Origin: an uncultured Alsobacter sp. | GTDB taxonomy: Bacteria > Pseudomonadota > Alphaproteobacteria > Rhizobiales > Beijerinckiaceae | Direction: 5' to 3' | Assembly (NCBI RefSeq): GCF_945952055.1 | Contig: NZ_CAMFHB010000053.1 | Coordinates: 1-39,608, forward strand | Length of the DNA: 39,608 bases | Shown: positions 1 to 8,597 of the stretch, one piece after another | Layout: each line of letters begins with the position of its first letter | How positions within the stretch are numbered: the first letter of the stretch is position 1 | Notes under the pieces: model-generated | The model's database searches: none | The model's input: only the letters and a program-made list of their open reading frames with translations | What the model was told of the DNA's origin: nothing | Translations under genes and position numbers: made by a program

Positions 1-353
1 GCCGGGCTCGGCGAATGCGCGCCGATGGCGCGGGCCGCGGCGAGCGCGGCGGCCGCGGCGGCAATCTGGGCGTCGCTGGGGCCCTGGGTCCCGTTGAGCC
101 TGCGCATCGCGTCGATGGCGTGCTCGATCCGGCGGGCCACGCGCTCGGTTTCCGCGGCCAGAGTGATCATCGCCATGGTGGCGGCGGTCGCCCCGCGGCC
201 GGGAGCCATGGCCTCGCGGCCGGCCGACAGCGCGAGAAGGCCCGCCTCGCGCGCCAGCGCGACCAGGGCAGCCTCGCGCGTGAGCGCCGCGTCTGCCTCG
301 GCAACGGCGGTCGCAGGCTGGTCGGCCGCGTGATCGGACAAGGGCATGGTCAT
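1..353 (-). CDS. Partial unknown alanine-rich protein (N-terminal part)
   Basis: An open frame reads leftward from ATG 353 and runs off the left edge without a stop, so about 117 N-terminal residues are seen. A second ATG lies at 347. The product starts MTMPLSDHAADQ and is very rich in Ala, Glu and Arg, with the look of a soluble helical or coiled-coil protein. It has no signal peptide, membrane segment or motif that I recognise. Two forward frames cover the same DNA but have no ribosome binding site and an arginine/glycine-rich low-complexity composition, typical of antisense frames in GC-rich DNA. The gene is not evidently linked to the genes to its right, and its function is unknown. Confidence 0.5.
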   Translation of the reverse strand, partial: MTMPLSDHAADQPATAVAEADAALTREAALVALAREAGLLALSAGREAMAPGRGATAATMAMITLAAETERVARRIEHAIDAMRRLNGTQGPSDAQIAAAAAALAAARAIGAHSPSP

Positions 354-440
354 CTTCGGCACCGGTGAGGCCAGACGCGCGGCGCCCGCATGGGCGTGGT
401 CTGCCGGTCTCCAAGCTTCGCCGATTTGGTTAGGTTCGCG

Positions 441-1367
441 TTAAAGTTGGCCAACTCCCTGCGTCAACAGCCCATACGTGTCGGGCTGCCGGTGCTGGGC
501 GAAGTTGAAGATGTTGCGCTTGATCTCGGCGCAGCGGTCGAGGTCCACAGCCGCGCAGACGAGTTCGTCCCCGAGCGTGGCGGCTACAGCGAGGATCTCG
601 CCGGTCGGCGCCACGACGCAGCTTCCTCCGATCAGCTCGCAACCTTCCTCCACGCCCGCCTTCGCCGCGCCGACGACATAGGTGCCGTTCTGGTAGGCGC
701 CGGCCTGCAGGCAGAGGTGGTTGTGGAAGTCCTGCAGCCGGTCATGCTCCGGGGCGAGGGGATAGTGGCGCGGGGTGTTGTATCCGGCCATGACCATCTC
801 CACCCCGTTCAGGCCGAGCATGCGGAAGGCTTCGGGCCAGCGCCGGTCGTTGCAGATGAGGACGCCCGCCCTGCAATCCTCGACCGTGGTGACCGGGAAG
901 CCGAGGTCGCCGCGCTCGAAGTAGCGCTTCTCCAGGTGCTGGAACGGTCGCTGGGGTTCGTGATCGCGGTGTCCGGGGAGATGGACCTTGCGATATTTGT
1001 GGACGATCCGGCCGGCCCGGTCGACCAGGATGGCGGTGTTGAAGCGGCGCTCCACGCCGCTGTCGTCGACCTTCTCGGCGAACCCGAGGTGGAACGCGAT
1101 CTCCGCCCCGCGCGCCGCGTCGAAGAGCGGCTGGACGTCCGCCGACGGCATTCGCGTCTCGAAGAAGCGGTCTACCTCGCTCTGCCGCTCCATGAACCAG
1201 CGCGGAAAGAAGGTCGTGAGGGCGAGCTCGGGGAAGACCAGCCACGACACGCCGCGCCGGCGCGCCTCCTCGACGAGCCGCACCATCCGGGCGACGACGT
1301 CGCGACGGGGTTCGTCCCGGGCGATCGGGCCCAGTTGCGCGGCGGCGGCGATGAAGCGGCGGGACAT
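441..1367 (-). CDS. N-carbamoyl-D-amino-acid hydrolase (D-carbamoylase)
   Basis: This 308-aa cytoplasmic enzyme of the nitrilase superfamily hydrolyses N-carbamoyl-D-amino acids to the D-amino acid, CO2 and ammonia. The Glu-Lys-Cys triad is visible: E47 in VFPELALTTFFPRW, K127 in KYRKVHLPGH and C172 in LICNDRRWPEA. The length equals that of the well-studied Agrobacterium enzyme (about 304 aa), and RPFQHLEKRYFE, GYNTPRH and HIFNF-like C-terminal segments fit the same family. ATG 1367 is preceded by AGGAG at a good distance. The same frame stays open upstream to 1883, but that part is antisense to the cytochrome gene. No hydantoinase or transporter partner is in the window, so the natural substrate is unclear. 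Confidence 0.9.
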   Translation of the reverse strand: MSRRFIAAAAQLGPIARDEPRRDVVARMVRLVEEARRRGVSWLVFPELALTTFFPRWFMERQSEVDRFFETRMPSADVQPLFDAARGAEIAFHLGFAEKVDDSGVERRFNTAILVDRAGRIVHKYRKVHLPGHRDHEPQRPFQHLEKRYFERGDLGFPVTTVEDCRAGVLICNDRRWPEAFRMLGLNGVEMVMAGYNTPRHYPLAPEHDRLQDFHNHLCLQAGAYQNGTYVVGAAKAGVEEGCELIGGSCVVAPTGEILAVAATLGDELVCAAVDLDRCAEIKRNIFNFAQHRQPDTYGLLTQGVGQL

Positions 1368-1502
1368 GACGGGCTCTCCTTGGCGTGCGCCAAGCAAGCC
1401 GCGTTCCAGCGGGAGGGGAGCGCGGTGCCGCGCGAGGCGCGGAACCGGAGGGGCCGAGCGTTGTTGGCAGCAGATCCCACCCCAACCGAGAGGTCCAGCT
1501 CC

Positions 1503-1898
1503 ATGCTCCGTTCCGTCATCGTTGCAGGCACCGTGATTCTGGCGACCGCGTCCGGCGCCTCCGCCCAGGACGCGGCGGCCGGCGAAAAGGTCTTCACCGT
1601 CTGTCGCGCCTGTCATCAGGTCGGCGACACCGCCAAGAACGGCGTCGGCCCCGTCCTCAACGGGCTGTTCGGACGCAAGGCCGGATCGGTTGCGGGCTAC
1701 AGCTATTCGACGGCGAACAAGGAGTCGGGCCTGAGCTGGGACGAGGCGACCTTCGCCGACTACATCAAGGATCCCAAGGCCAAGGTTCCCGGCACGAAAA
1801 TGATCTACCCGGGGCTCAAGGACGAGCAGAAGATCAAGGATCTGATCGGCTATCTCCACCAGTTCGACAAGGCGCCCGTCCAACTTGGCAATTCGTGA
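1503..1898 (+). CDS. Cytochrome c2/c550-type class I cytochrome
   Basis: This 131-aa precursor of a soluble periplasmic monoheme cytochrome has a Sec signal peptide (MLRSVIVAG...ASAQD, cleaved near residue 21). The heme site CRACH follows, and the sixth-ligand Met lies in PGTKMIYPG. The conserved [13 protein letters not shown] loop is present. ATG 1503 is the first start in frame that gives a signal peptide, with GAGAGG upstream. It stands alone, divergent from the carbamoylase and about 150 bp before iorA. It is closely similar to the leftward cytochrome at 9480-9872: by eye about 61 of 84 aligned residues from the mature N-terminus are identical. It probably accepts electrons from the following iorAB, fcc or sox enzymes, or donates to the reaction centre. 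Confidence 0.9.
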   Translation: MLRSVIVAGTVILATASGASAQDAAAGEKVFTVCRACHQVGDTAKNGVGPVLNGLFGRKAGSVAGYSYSTANKESGLSWDEATFADYIKDPKAKVPGTKMIYPGLKDEQKIKDLIGYLHQFDKAPVQLGNS

Positions 1899-2047
1899 AT
1901 GTTAGCAGGGCTCTGGACGCGCCCGGCGCGCTTCTGCCGCATCACCTTTTCGTGTGGTGCGGTTGCGCGGCGCGGCGCTCCGAAGCACTCTCACCGCCTC
2001 CAGGGAGCACCGCTAAGAAGGCTCCCTTCGTCGTGGGCGGGATTCAC

Positions 2048-2506
2048 ATGATCAAATTGAACATCAATGGGACTTTGCACGAGCTCGACGTGGAGCCGGA
2101 CACGCCGCTCCTTTGGGCCATCCGCGAGCACGCCGGCCTGACCGGCACGAAGTACGGTTGCGGCGTCGCCCAGTGCGGGGCCTGCACGGTGCACGTCGAC
2201 GGGGTCGCCATGCGCTCCTGCTCGATCCCGGTCGGGGAGTTCAAGCCGGAGCAGAAGATCGTCACCATCGAGGGGTTGTCCCCCACGGTGACGCATCCCA
2301 TCCAGAAGGCGTGGCTGGAGCTCGACGTCCCGCAGTGCGGCTATTGCCAGTCCGGCCAGATCATGGCCGCGGCGGCGCTTCTCCAGGCCAACCCCAAGCC
2401 CACCGACGAGCAGATCCGCTCCGAGATGACCAACATCTGCCGCTGCGGCACCTACAACCGCATCCAGGCCGCGATCAAGCTCGCGGCCACCGGCATGGCC
2501 GGCTGA
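2048..2506 (+). CDS. iorA: [2Fe-2S] subunit of an isoquinoline 1-oxidoreductase-type molybdenum hydroxylase (IorA)
   Basis: The 152-aa small subunit of a two-subunit xanthine-oxidase-family enzyme carries two [2Fe-2S] clusters. The plant-ferredoxin-like cluster is seen in [17 protein letters not shown] (residues about 37-53) with a fourth Cys at MRSCSIP. The second cluster uses CGYCQSGQ and [10 protein letters not shown]. There is no FAD subunit, as is typical for IorAB-type enzymes, which pass electrons to cytochromes. ATG 2048 follows about 150 bp of non-coding DNA, and iorB starts 14 bp after the stop. The true substrate cannot be told from sequence: many members annotated as isoquinoline oxidoreductase are aldehyde or N-heterocycle oxidases. 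Confidence 0.88.
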   Translation: MIKLNINGTLHELDVEPDTPLLWAIREHAGLTGTKYGCGVAQCGACTVHVDGVAMRSCSIPVGEFKPEQKIVTIEGLSPTVTHPIQKAWLELDVPQCGYCQSGQIMAAAALLQANPKPTDEQIRSEMTNICRCGTYNRIQAAIKLAATGMAG

Positions 2507-2520
2507 GGGGAGCGCGCACC

Positions 2521-4701
2521 ATGGGCAAGGTTTTCGACACCTCCCGCCGCGGCTTCCTGAAGGGAGCCGGCGTCACCGCCGCGGGGTTCACCCTCGGTTT
2601 CCACGTGCCTTTCGCCGGTGACGCGCAGGCCGCCGTCACACCCGACGAGATCAACGCCTGGGTTGTGGTGAAGCCCGACGAGACGGTCATCATCCGCATC
2701 GCCCGCGTCGACATGGGCCAGGGCACGCTCACTGGCCTGGCCCAGCTCGTCGCCGAGGAGCTCGAGTGCGACTGGAGCAAGGTGAAAACGGAATACCCCA
2801 CGCCCGGCGAAAGCCTGGCCCGCAATCGCGTCTGGGGGAATTTCGGCACGGCCGGCAGCCGCGGCATCCGCGACTCGCAGGACTATGTGCGCAAGGGCGG
2901 CGCCGCCGCGCGCATGATGCTCGTGCAGGCTGCCGCCACCGAGTGGAAGGTGCCGGCCTCGGAGTGCAAGGCATCGAAGGGCATCGTCACCCACCCGGCC
3001 AGCGGCAAGAGCCTGAGCTACGGCCAGCTCGCCATGGCGGCCTCCAAGCTCGAGGCTCCCAAGGACGTTCCGCTGAAGGACCCCAAGGACTGGACGCTCG
3101 CCGGCAAGCCGGTGAAGCGCCTGGACACGGTCGAGAAGCTGAGCGGCAAGCTCGTCTACAGCATCGACATGAAGATGCCGGGCATGCTGAACGCGGCGAT
3201 CCGCGACACGCCGGTGCTCGGCGGCAAGGTCAAGAGCTTCAACGCCTCCAAGGCCGAGGCGATGAAGGGCGTGAAGAAGGTCATGCAGGTCGGCGACTCT
3301 GCCGTCGCCGTCGTGGCCGACACGTGGTGGCGCGCCAAGTCCGCCCTCGAGGCGGTCGAGATCGTCTGGGACGAGGGGCCGAACGGCGCCATCTCGAACG
3401 ATCAGGTCAAGGCCATGCTCAAGGAAGGCCTCACGGCCGAGCAGGCCTTCGTCGGCAACCAGGCCGGTGACGTGAAGGCGGCGCTCGCCTCCGCCGCGAA
3501 GGTGGTCGAGGCCACCTACCACGTGCCGTGGCAGCACCACGTGACCATGGAGCCGATGAACGCCACGGCGCTCTGGACGTCGGACAAGTGCGAGGTCTGG
3601 ACGGCCACCCAGAACGCGGAGGCGGCTCTCGCCACCGCCGCGGATGCGGCCGGCCTGCCCGTGGCCAAGTGCGACGTCTACCGGCACGCGCTGGGCGGCG
3701 GCTTCGGCCGGCGCGCCACGAGCCACGACTTCGTGCGCCAGGCGGTGCTCATCGCCAAGGCGATGCCGGGCACGCCGGTGAAGCTGATCTGGTCGCGCGA
3801 AGAGGACATGATGCACGGGTGGTATCACCCGACGACCATGGCCAAGCTCACCGCCGGGCTCGACGCCAACGGCAACGTGACCGGGATGCACATGCGCATC
3901 TCCGGCCAGTCGATCCTCGCCACCGTGAACCCGCAGGGGCTCCAGAACGGCAAGGATCCGGCGACCTTCCAGGGCCTCAACCCCGGCGGCGCCGAGGGCG
4001 CGTTCGGCTACACGACGATCGCAAACCTGCTCATCGATCACGCCATGCGCAACCCGCCGTTGAAGGCTGGTTTCTGGCGCGGCGTGAACAACAACCAGAA
4101 CGCCTTCTACCTCGAGTGCTTCATCGACGAGGTGGCTCACGCGGCTGGCCAGGATCCCCTGGCCTTCCGCCAGAAGATGCTGGTCAACAGCCCCAAGCAT
4201 CTCGCCGTGCTGAATGCCGTGGCGCAGAAGGCCGGATGGGGCACGCCCGCGCCCAAGGGCGTGTATCGCGGCCTCGCCCAGCACATGGGCTACGGCAGCT
4301 ACGTGGCGGCCTGCGCCGAGGTGTCGGTCGACGACAAGGGCAAGCTGACGATCCATCGCATCGTGGCCGCGACGGACTGCGGCCACGCGGTGAACCCGCA
4401 GCAGATCGCCGCCCAGATCGAAGGCTCCTTTGCCTACGGACTGAGCGCCGCGCTGCACAGCGAGATCACCATCAAGGGCGGCAAGGTGCAGGAGGAGAAC
4501 TTCGACACCTATCCGGCCCTGCGCATGGAGGAGATGCCGAAGGTCGAGTCCATCGTCATGCCGTCCGGCGGCTTCTGGGGCGGTGTCGGCGAGCCGACGA
4601 TCTTCGTGGCCGCGCCCGCCGTGTTCAACGCGATCTTCGCCGCGACCGGCAAGCGGATCCGCACGCTGCCGCTGGCCGACCAGGACCTGCGCAAGGCGTG
4701 A
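2521..4701 (+). CDS. iorB: Molybdopterin subunit of an isoquinoline 1-oxidoreductase-type enzyme (IorB), Tat-exported
   Basis: This is a 726-aa molybdenum-cofactor subunit. The N-terminus has a twin-arginine signal (SRRGFLKGAG, residues 8-17), so the folded IorAB complex is exported together to the periplasm. Family motifs are visible: RVDMGQGTLTGLAQLVAEEL, the HHVTMEPMNATA block, ALGGGFGRR, and GVGEPTIF near the C-terminus with the catalytic Glu. ATG 2521 follows GGGGAGCG closely after iorA. A strong hairpin follows the stop before the fcc-sox genes. The single-chain arrangement without an FAD subunit predicts cytochrome c as electron acceptor, in keeping with the flanking cytochrome genes. 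Confidence 0.88.
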   Translation: MGKVFDTSRRGFLKGAGVTAAGFTLGFHVPFAGDAQAAVTPDEINAWVVVKPDETVIIRIARVDMGQGTLTGLAQLVAEELECDWSKVKTEYPTPGESLARNRVWGNFGTAGSRGIRDSQDYVRKGGAAARMMLVQAAATEWKVPASECKASKGIVTHPASGKSLSYGQLAMAASKLEAPKDVPLKDPKDWTLAGKPVKRLDTVEKLSGKLVYSIDMKMPGMLNAAIRDTPVLGGKVKSFNASKAEAMKGVKKVMQVGDSAVAVVADTWWRAKSALEAVEIVWDEGPNGAISNDQVKAMLKEGLTAEQAFVGNQAGDVKAALASAAKVVEATYHVPWQHHVTMEPMNATALWTSDKCEVWTATQNAEAALATAADAAGLPVAKCDVYRHALGGGFGRRATSHDFVRQAVLIAKAMPGTPVKLIWSREEDMMHGWYHPTTMAKLTAGLDANGNVTGMHMRISGQSILATVNPQGLQNGKDPATFQGLNPGGAEGAFGYTTIANLLIDHAMRNPPLKAGFWRGVNNNQNAFYLECFIDEVAHAAGQDPLAFRQKMLVNSPKHLAVLNAVAQKAGWGTPAPKGVYRGLAQHMGYGSYVAACAEVSVDDKGKLTIHRIVAATDCGHAVNPQQIAAQIEGSFAYGLSAALHSEITIKGGKVQEENFDTYPALRMEEMPKVESIVMPSGGFWGGVGEPTIFVAAPAVFNAIFAATGKRIRTLPLADQDLRKA

Positions 4702-4713
4702 GAAGCATCAGTC

Positions 4714-4750
4714 TCGCGGCGGGCCCAGGGCCCGCCGCGATTCGTTTTCG
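4714..4750 (+). terminator. Hairpin after iorB, probable intrinsic terminator
   Basis: A perfect 12-bp stem, TCGCGGCGGGCC (4714-4725) against GGCCCGCCGCGA (4729-4740), has a 3-nt loop and is followed by the modest T-rich tail TTCGTTTTCG. It separates iorAB from the fcc-sox operon. The tail is short, so termination may be partial. Confidence 0.6.
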
Positions 4751-4762
4751 TCCGGTGATGAC

Positions 4763-5071
4763 ATGATCCCCCCGCGTCACGTCAGGGCGATCGCCGTGGC
4801 CCTGGCCACCCTGATCGCCGTGCCACTGTCTGCCGCCAGGGCCGCCGGAACGGCGCCGGCGGGTGCCACGGCCTGCTCGGGCTGCCATGGCGGCCCGGCC
4901 GCGAGCGTGGGGCCGGCCATCGCTGGCCGCCCGGCCGCGGACATCGCGGGCGCCATGCAGGCCTTTCGCACGGGCGAGCGCGCGGGCACGGTCATGCCGC
5001 GCATCGCCAAGGGATTCACGGCCGAGGAGAGCGCGGCGATCGCCGCGTGGTGGAGCGAGGCGAAGCCATGA
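4763..5071 (+). CDS. fccA: Small cytochrome c subunit of flavocytochrome c sulfide dehydrogenase (FccA/SoxE-like)
   Basis: The 102-aa precursor has a Sec signal peptide (residues 1-28, ending ARAAG) and one heme site, CSGCH at residues 38-42. An axial Met is offered by [11 protein letters not shown], and the pattern of a short class-I cytochrome subunit is clear ([13 protein letters not shown]). Its stop overlaps the fccB start (ATGA), which fits co-translation with its flavoprotein partner. It takes electrons from the FccB FAD and passes them to soluble cytochrome c. Diheme FccA proteins are about twice this length, so this is the monoheme form. Symbol by context and similarity. Confidence 0.8.
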   Translation: MIPPRHVRAIAVALATLIAVPLSAARAAGTAPAGATACSGCHGGPAASVGPAIAGRPAADIAGAMQAFRTGERAGTVMPRIAKGFTAEESAAIAAWWSEAKP

Positions 5072-6336
5072 GGCCAGGCCCCGACCGCCGCACCCTGATC
5101 ACCGGTCTCGTCGCCACGCTGCCGGCCGCCCTGGCCGCGCCGCGTGTGCTCGCCCAGGCCCCGCCGCGGGTCGTGGTCGTGGGCGGCGGCTTCGGCGGCA
5201 CGACCTGCGCCCGCGTCCTGCAGCGCGCAGGCTTCGGCGTGACCCTGGTCGAGCCCTCCGCGACCTACACGTCATGTGCTTTTTCCAACGGCGTCGTCGA
5301 GGGCACCCGCAGCCTCGCCCAGCAGCAGTTCGGCTACGAGGGCGTGGCCCGGCAAGGCGTCGTCCTGGCCAGGCTCTCCGCCGTCGGCGTCGACGCCACG
5401 GCGCGCAGCGTGCGCCTCTCGGACGGCTCGAGCCTCGGCTACGACCGCCTCGTGCTCGCGCCCGGCATCGACCTGCGCTTCGACGCGCTGCCGGGCTACG
5501 ACCAGGCGGCCGCCGGGGTCATGCCCCATGCGTGGAAGGCCGGCGAGCAGACGCTGCTGCTGCGCCGGCAACTGGAGGCGATGGAGGACGGGGGAACGGT
5601 CGTCATCGTCGCGCCCGCCAATCCGTTCCGCTGCCCGCCGGGCCCCTATGAGCGGGCCAGTCTGATCGCCGCCTATCTCAAGGCCAACAAGCCGCGATCG
5701 AAGATCGTCATCCTCGACGCCAAGGATGCCTTCTCGAAGCAGAAGCTGTTCCAGAATGCCTGGGACGATCTCTACCCGGGCATGATCGAGTGGGTGGGAC
5801 TGTCCCAGGGCGGCAAGGTGGTGGAGGTGGTGCCGGGCGAGATGACGCTCGTCACCGAGTTCGGCCGCACCAAGGCCACGGTGGCCAACGTCATCCCCCC
5901 GCAGCGCGCCGGCGCCATCGCGGCCGCGGCCGGAACCGCCGACCGAAGCGGCTGGTGTCCCATCGACCCGGTGACGTTCGAATCCAAGCTCGTCCCCGGC
6001 ATTCACCTCGTGGGCGACGCGATCATCGCGGGGGGCATGCCCAAGTCCGCCTTCGCCGCGAATGCCCAGGCCAAGGCCTGCGCGGACGCGGTGGCCATGC
6101 TGCTGCGGGGGCAGGCGCCGGCTCCGCCCAAACTCATCAACACCTGCTACAGCCTGGTGGGGCCGGGATACGGGATCTCCGTGGCCGGCGTGTATCGCCC
6201 CGCCAATGGCCTGCTCACCGACGTGGAGGGAGCCGGCGGAACCAGTCCGGTCGATGCCCCCCGCGAGCAGCGGGCGCAGGAAGCGATCTACGCCGATGCC
6301 TGGTTCCGGACGATCACGGCCGAAGTCTTTGGCTGA
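5068..6336 (+). CDS. fccB: Sulfide dehydrogenase (flavocytochrome c) flavoprotein subunit FccB/SoxF
   Basis: This 422-aa periplasmic FAD protein oxidises sulfide to sulfur or polysulfide. It has an N-terminal export signal starting with a pair of Arg ([12 protein letters not shown]). The FAD-binding [10 protein letters not shown] motif is at about residues 39-48. The two redox cysteines sit in YTSCAFSNG and [35 protein letters not shown] is the second FAD contact and is characteristic of the family. Length and motifs match FccB/SoxF (about 420-430 aa). It overlaps fccA by 4 nt and is followed directly by soxX. Confidence 0.92.
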   Translation: MRPGPDRRTLITGLVATLPAALAAPRVLAQAPPRVVVVGGGFGGTTCARVLQRAGFGVTLVEPSATYTSCAFSNGVVEGTRSLAQQQFGYEGVARQGVVLARLSAVGVDATARSVRLSDGSSLGYDRLVLAPGIDLRFDALPGYDQAAAGVMPHAWKAGEQTLLLRRQLEAMEDGGTVVIVAPANPFRCPPGPYERASLIAAYLKANKPRSKIVILDAKDAFSKQKLFQNAWDDLYPGMIEWVGLSQGGKVVEVVPGEMTLVTEFGRTKATVANVIPPQRAGAIAAAAGTADRSGWCPIDPVTFESKLVPGIHLVGDAIIAGGMPKSAFAANAQAKACADAVAMLLRGQAPAPPKLINTCYSLVGPGYGISVAGVYRPANGLLTDVEGAGGTSPVDAPREQRAQEAIYADAWFRTITAEVFG

Positions 6337-6811
6337 GGCCCGCCGCCTCGTCGCCGCACTGGCCCTCCTGGCGGCCTGGCCGGTCGCGGCCGCAGCCGAG
6401 ACGGTCCCGCCGGGAGCCGTCGCAGTCGTGGGGGACGGCATTCCCCGGCCGCTCACCGACCGCCCAGGCGATCCGGCGCGGGGCCGTGCGATCGTCGTCG
6501 ATCGGCAGAAGGGGCTCTGCCTTCTCTGTCACACGGGACCGTTCCCGGAGCAGCGCTTTCCCGGCACGCTGGCGCCGGACCTCGCCGGCGCGGGCTCGCG
6601 GTGGAACGAGGCCCAGCTGCGGCTGCGTCTGGTCGATGGCCGTCTCCTCAATCCGGACAGCATCATGCCTGCGTATTACAGGATCGACGGGTTCGTCCGG
6701 GTGGCCAGGGCCTTTGCCGGCCGGCCGATCCTGGAGGCCCAGGACGTCGAGGACGTGGTCGCGTTCCTGGCGACCCTGCGGGAGGAGCCCGTGAAGAAGG
6801 AGAGCCCATGA
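6329..6811 (+). CDS. soxX: SoxX, c-type cytochrome subunit of the thiosulfate-oxidising SoxAX complex
   Basis: The product is a 160-aa precursor with a signal peptide ([23 protein letters not shown]). It has a heme site CLLCH at residues 64-68 and an axial Met in SIMPAYYR. SoxX pairs with SoxA to couple thiosulfate oxidatively to the SoxY cysteine. I chose TTG 6329 because it overlaps the fccB stop by 8 nt and this operon otherwise uses tight 4-nt overlaps. ATG 6296 is an in-frame alternative that would add 11 residues and overlap fccB by 41 nt. The stop overlaps the soxY start (ATGA). Confidence 0.88.
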   Translation: MAEARRLVAALALLAAWPVAAAAETVPPGAVAVVGDGIPRPLTDRPGDPARGRAIVVDRQKGLCLLCHTGPFPEQRFPGTLAPDLAGAGSRWNEAQLRLRLVDGRLLNPDSIMPAYYRIDGFVRVARAFAGRPILEAQDVEDVVAFLATLREEPVKKESP

Positions 6812-7278
6812 TCGCCTCGCGCAAGTCACTCCTCACGCCGAACCGCCGCGGTCTCCTGGCGGCGGGCGGCGGCCTCGTCGGCCTGCTCGCGCTGCGTCCG
6901 GCCCACGCCACGGCTTCGGCGATGCAGGAGGCCATGAAGGCGTTCTGCGCGGGCGTGACCCCGCAGGCGGGGCGCGTCACCCTGGACATCCCGCCGCTCG
7001 TGGAGAACGGCAACTCCGTGCCCCTGACCGTCAGGGTCGAGGCCGCCATGACGGCCCAGGAGCACGTGCGCAGGATCGGCGTGTTCAACGAGCGCAATCC
7101 GCAGCCCAACATTGCCGTCTTCCACCTCAATGCCAGGTCCGGCCGGGCCGAGGTCGCGACCCGCATCCGGCTCGGGGACAGCCAGATCATCGCGGCCATC
7201 GCCGAACTCAGCGACGGCTCGCTGTGGACCGCGACGGCCGAACTCGTCGTGACGTTGCCGGCCTGCGTGGAAAGCTGA
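6808..7278 (+). CDS. soxY: SoxY-type sulfur carrier with a non-canonical C-terminus
   Basis: The 156-aa protein has an N-terminal export signal with an RR pair (NRRGLLAAGGGLVGLLAL). The SoxY fold motifs are present: MKAFCAG, VENGNSVPLTV, HVRRIGVFNERNPQP and LSDGSLWTATAELVV. In SoxY the substrate is carried on a Cys in a flexible C-terminal GGCGG tail. Here the protein ends VVTLPACVES: the Cys remains, but the flanking glycines are missing and three residues follow it. Reading the other two frames through the end gives no GGCGG, so a simple frameshift does not explain it. Neighbours soxX, Z and A support the assignment. The protein may be a divergent or specialised carrier. Confidence 0.85.
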   Translation: MIASRKSLLTPNRRGLLAAGGGLVGLLALRPAHATASAMQEAMKAFCAGVTPQAGRVTLDIPPLVENGNSVPLTVRVEAAMTAQEHVRRIGVFNERNPQPNIAVFHLNARSGRAEVATRIRLGDSQIIAAIAELSDGSLWTATAELVVTLPACVES

Positions 7279-7290
7279 GGGAGACGCACC

Positions 7291-7611
7291 ATGGGACGCG
7301 CGCTCATCAACGTGCCGCCGAAGGCCCGCAAGGGCCAGGTCATCGACATCAAGGCGCTCGTCTCGCACCCGATGGAGACCGGCTACCGCACCGGCCCGGA
7401 CGGCGCGCTCGTGCCCCGCGACATCATCAACCGCTTCCTCGTGACCTGGAACGGCCAGGAGATCTTCAGCGCGGATCTCTTCCCGGCGATCGCAGCCAAT
7501 CCCTATTTCGCGTTCACGACGATCGCGCAGGAGAGCGGGACGATCACGTTCCGGTGGTTCGACGACAAGGGCAACGCCCAGGTCGAGACCGCCGCCATCG
7601 TGGTCGAATGA
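7291..7611 (+). CDS. soxZ: SoxZ, partner of the SoxY sulfur carrier
   Basis: This 106-aa protein without signal peptide is exported as a SoxYZ heterodimer on the SoxY Tat signal. The characteristic KGQVIDIKALVSHPMETGYR segment near the N-terminus and RDIINRFLVTWNGQEIF in the middle are present, and the length is normal for the family. It starts 12 nt after soxY with GAGGGAGA as ribosome binding site. Its stop overlaps soxA (ATGA). Confidence 0.93.
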   Translation: MGRALINVPPKARKGQVIDIKALVSHPMETGYRTGPDGALVPRDIINRFLVTWNGQEIFSADLFPAIAANPYFAFTTIAQESGTITFRWFDDKGNAQVETAAIVVE

Positions 7612-8378
7612 GGCGCCTCGTCGCCATCGCGGGCGTCGCCCTGGGGCTGGCCGCGGGGCTCCAGGCGTCGCGGGGTGACGAGCGTCGCTCCGGTGCCACC
7701 TTCATGAGCCCGCAGACGCAGGCCCTGCAGGCCGACGACGCGGCCAATCCCGGCATGCTGTCGGTCGCCGACGGGCAAGCGCAATGGTCGACCCCTGCCG
7801 GTCCGAACGGCACGGCCTGCACCGCCTGCCATGGCGACGCGCGGGACACGATGCGCGGCGTCGCCGCCCGCTATCCAGCCATCGACGCCGTCTCGGGCAA
7901 GGCGGTCGACCTGATGGGGCGGATCAACCTGTGCCGCACCCGGAACATGGGCGCTCCGGCACTGCCGGCGGAAGGGGCGGAACTGCTCGGGCTTGCGGCC
8001 TATGTCGGCTTCCAGTCCCGGGGCCTGCGCATTGCGCCGCCGACGGGAGCCGCCATGGATGCCGTGCGTGACGCGGGGCGCGCCCTCTACACCCGGCGCC
8101 AGGGGCAGCTCGATTTCAGCTGCGCGGCCTGTCACGACGACAACTGGGGCCGAAGGCTCGCTGCGGCACCCATCCCGCAGGCCCATCCGACGGGCTATCC
8201 GCTGTACCGGCTCGAATGGCAGGCCACCGGCTCGCTGCAGCGCCGCTTTCGCAACTGCATGACCGGCGTGAGGGCCGAGCCCTGGCCCTACGGCTCCGAC
8301 GAGGCGATCGCGCTGGAGGCGTTCCTGATGGACCGGGCGCGCGGGATGGCGGTTGAGACGCCCGCCGTCAGACCCTGA
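7608..8378 (+). CDS. soxA: SoxA, diheme cytochrome of the SoxAX complex
   Basis: The 256-aa precursor (signal peptide about residues 1-24) has two heme sites, CTACH and CAACH, making it the diheme form. RINLCRTRNMGAPAL and the QSRG segment are family hallmarks. The catalytic-site region FRNCMTGVRAEPWPYGS holds the Cys that becomes the persulfide heme ligand. SoxAX forms the disulfide between SoxY Cys and thiosulfate and passes electrons to small cytochromes c. In most clusters soxB follows soxA. Here the operon ends at 8378 and nothing resembling soxB or soxCD is in the window. Confidence 0.92.
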   Translation: MRRLVAIAGVALGLAAGLQASRGDERRSGATFMSPQTQALQADDAANPGMLSVADGQAQWSTPAGPNGTACTACHGDARDTMRGVAARYPAIDAVSGKAVDLMGRINLCRTRNMGAPALPAEGAELLGLAAYVGFQSRGLRIAPPTGAAMDAVRDAGRALYTRRQGQLDFSCAACHDDNWGRRLAAAPIPQAHPTGYPLYRLEWQATGSLQRRFRNCMTGVRAEPWPYGSDEAIALEAFLMDRARGMAVETPAVRP

Positions 8379-8487
8379 TCAAGAGTGCCACTCCCGTGGG
8401 ACAACTGATCGTTGACGAAACCTGACAATTCTGCGCAGCATTCGACACATGAATACTGGCTTAACTATTTCAGAGAAAACGATCCTG

Positions 8488-8506
8488 CGGTTGTAGTCGG
8501 TTGTAG
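8488..8506. repeat. Tandem 9-nt direct repeat in the soxA-8598 gap
   Basis: CGGTTGTAG occurs twice with one base between (8488-8496 and 8498-8506). The 10-bp period places both copies on the same helix face, as for an activator binding site. It lies about 90 bp upstream of the 143-aa gene, in an AT-richer stretch (8379-8597) that holds no gene I can see. Confidence 0.4.
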
Positions 8507-8597
8507 AAACCCCGGAAAACAACCTGAGATATAGGTTATTGGACGCGACGTGCCGCGTCTGCAATTTGTCTTGGGAGCCCCCGTGCGGGGTCTGTGA

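Noticed and set aside
390-1898. Long forward frame opposite the carbamoylase
   Set aside because: It is antisense to a clear enzyme with all catalytic residues. Only its last 132 codons are real, as the cytochrome c gene.
2452-4458. Long minus-strand frame opposite iorB (and similar ones opposite bchY, bchZ and pufLM)
   Set aside because: Such frames are expected on the antisense strand of very GC-rich genes. They have His/Arg/Gly-rich low-complexity products and no ribosome binding sites.
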